Virus record (IMG/VR): IMGVR_UViG_3300025141_012877
Coordinates: 1 to 20,672 of that record
DNA length: 20,672 bases
Direction: 5' to 3' (one strand)
Origin: a virus
Translations under genes and position numbers: made by a program
In this document: in pieces, positions 20,435 through 20,672 of the stretch
Layout: every line of letters begins with the position of its first letter
How positions within the stretch are numbered: position 1 is the first letter of the stretch
The notes under the pieces: model-generated
The model's database searches: none
Seen by the model: only the letters and a program-made list of their open reading frames with translations
Told to the model about the DNA's origin: nothing

Positions 20435-20672
20435 ATGCCCGGCACCATCGAAGACACCCGCCTTGGCGAGACCGTCCCCGCCGTCTACGACGAGGTCACC
20501 CGCGTGATCGAGCGCGGAGGCCCCAGCGACTCAGAGGAGGAGCCCGACGACGCACCGCCCCCCATCGTCAAGGAGCGCATCGAAGGCGACGACGAAGGCG
20601 ACGACGACACCGGCGACGAAGGCGACGACGACGACGGTGAGGGTGAAGACGAAGACGGTGAGGGTGAAGACG
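20435..20672 (+). CDS. Acidic repetitive protein (3' truncated by window edge)
   Basis: At least 79 residues from ATG 20435, AGGAG nine nt upstream. The N-terminus (MPGTIEDTRLGETVPAVYDE, then VTRVIERGG) looks folded. From about residue 30 the sequence is Asp/Glu/Gly repeats, including a 21-bp nucleotide repeat near the end (GACGGTGAGGGTGAAGAC at 20633-20650 and 20654-20671, separated by GAA). Strongly acidic phage proteins can mimic DNA or bind basic partners; this is speculation until the rest is seen. It has its own P4 promoter. Confidence 0.6.
   Translation, partial: MPGTIEDTRLGETVPAVYDEVTRVIERGGPSDSEEEPDDAPPPIVKERIEGDDEGDDDTGDEGDDDDGEGEDEDGEGED

Overview
The window is a gene-dense, high-GC (mostly well above 60%) stretch with short intergenic gaps, ATGA/GTGA overlaps, many GTG starts and almost no housekeeping genes. 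The mix of an M15-type lysin, a probable virion surface protein, a primase-like ATPase, a helicase with an Fe-S nuclease, a MoxR/metallopeptidase pair and many small unknowns points to a phage (or prophage/phage-plasmid) genome. No capsid, terminase or portal gene is recognisable, so this is an inference from context. Several starts carry a TANNNT -10 box 6-7 nt upstream of ATG/GTG with no Shine-Dalgarno site. That leaderless layout is common in Actinobacteria and Deinococcus-Thermus and fits a high-GC host of that kind, without proving it.

Left block (1-4775, + strand): two low-complexity, probably structural proteins, a small membrane protein, then a surface-sugar decoration cluster. The cluster holds a GT2 glycosyltransferase fused to a SAM-methyltransferase-like domain, two sulfotransferase-like P-loop proteins, and a 49-residue methyltransferase N-terminal stub between them.

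Minus island (6756 down to 4802): a Cys/His small protein, a membrane-anchored M15 peptidase (lysin) and a beta-rich probable tail/appendage protein, read away from an AT-rich 358-bp control region (6757-7114). This region holds a perfect 11-bp inverted repeat and three copies of GTGTTAAG, one lying on the -10 box of the next gene, a protein resembling a tyrosine recombinase without its catalytic end.

Replication/processing block: a DUF3987-like ATPase on the minus strand (9511 to 7889) diverges from an SNF2-type helicase, a small basic protein and a Cas4/RecB-like Fe-S nuclease (9650-12445). A run of small genes follows: an HTH protein resembling the sigma-54 C-terminal domain, several unknowns, a papain/C39-like peptidase and a Nudix hydrolase overlapping it by 4 bp.

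Right block (15967-end): an unknown 330-aa protein, a MoxR-type AAA+ ATPase, an unknown partner and a DUF2201-like HExxH metallopeptidase lacking the usual VWA half, then an acidic repetitive protein cut by the window edge.

Four intergenic sites (1199, 13325, 15890, 20372) share one promoter design, TTGA(C/A)A plus a conserved TAAG-nn-GT-n-C spacer core and a TANNNT -10. This suggests that distant transcription units are switched together.
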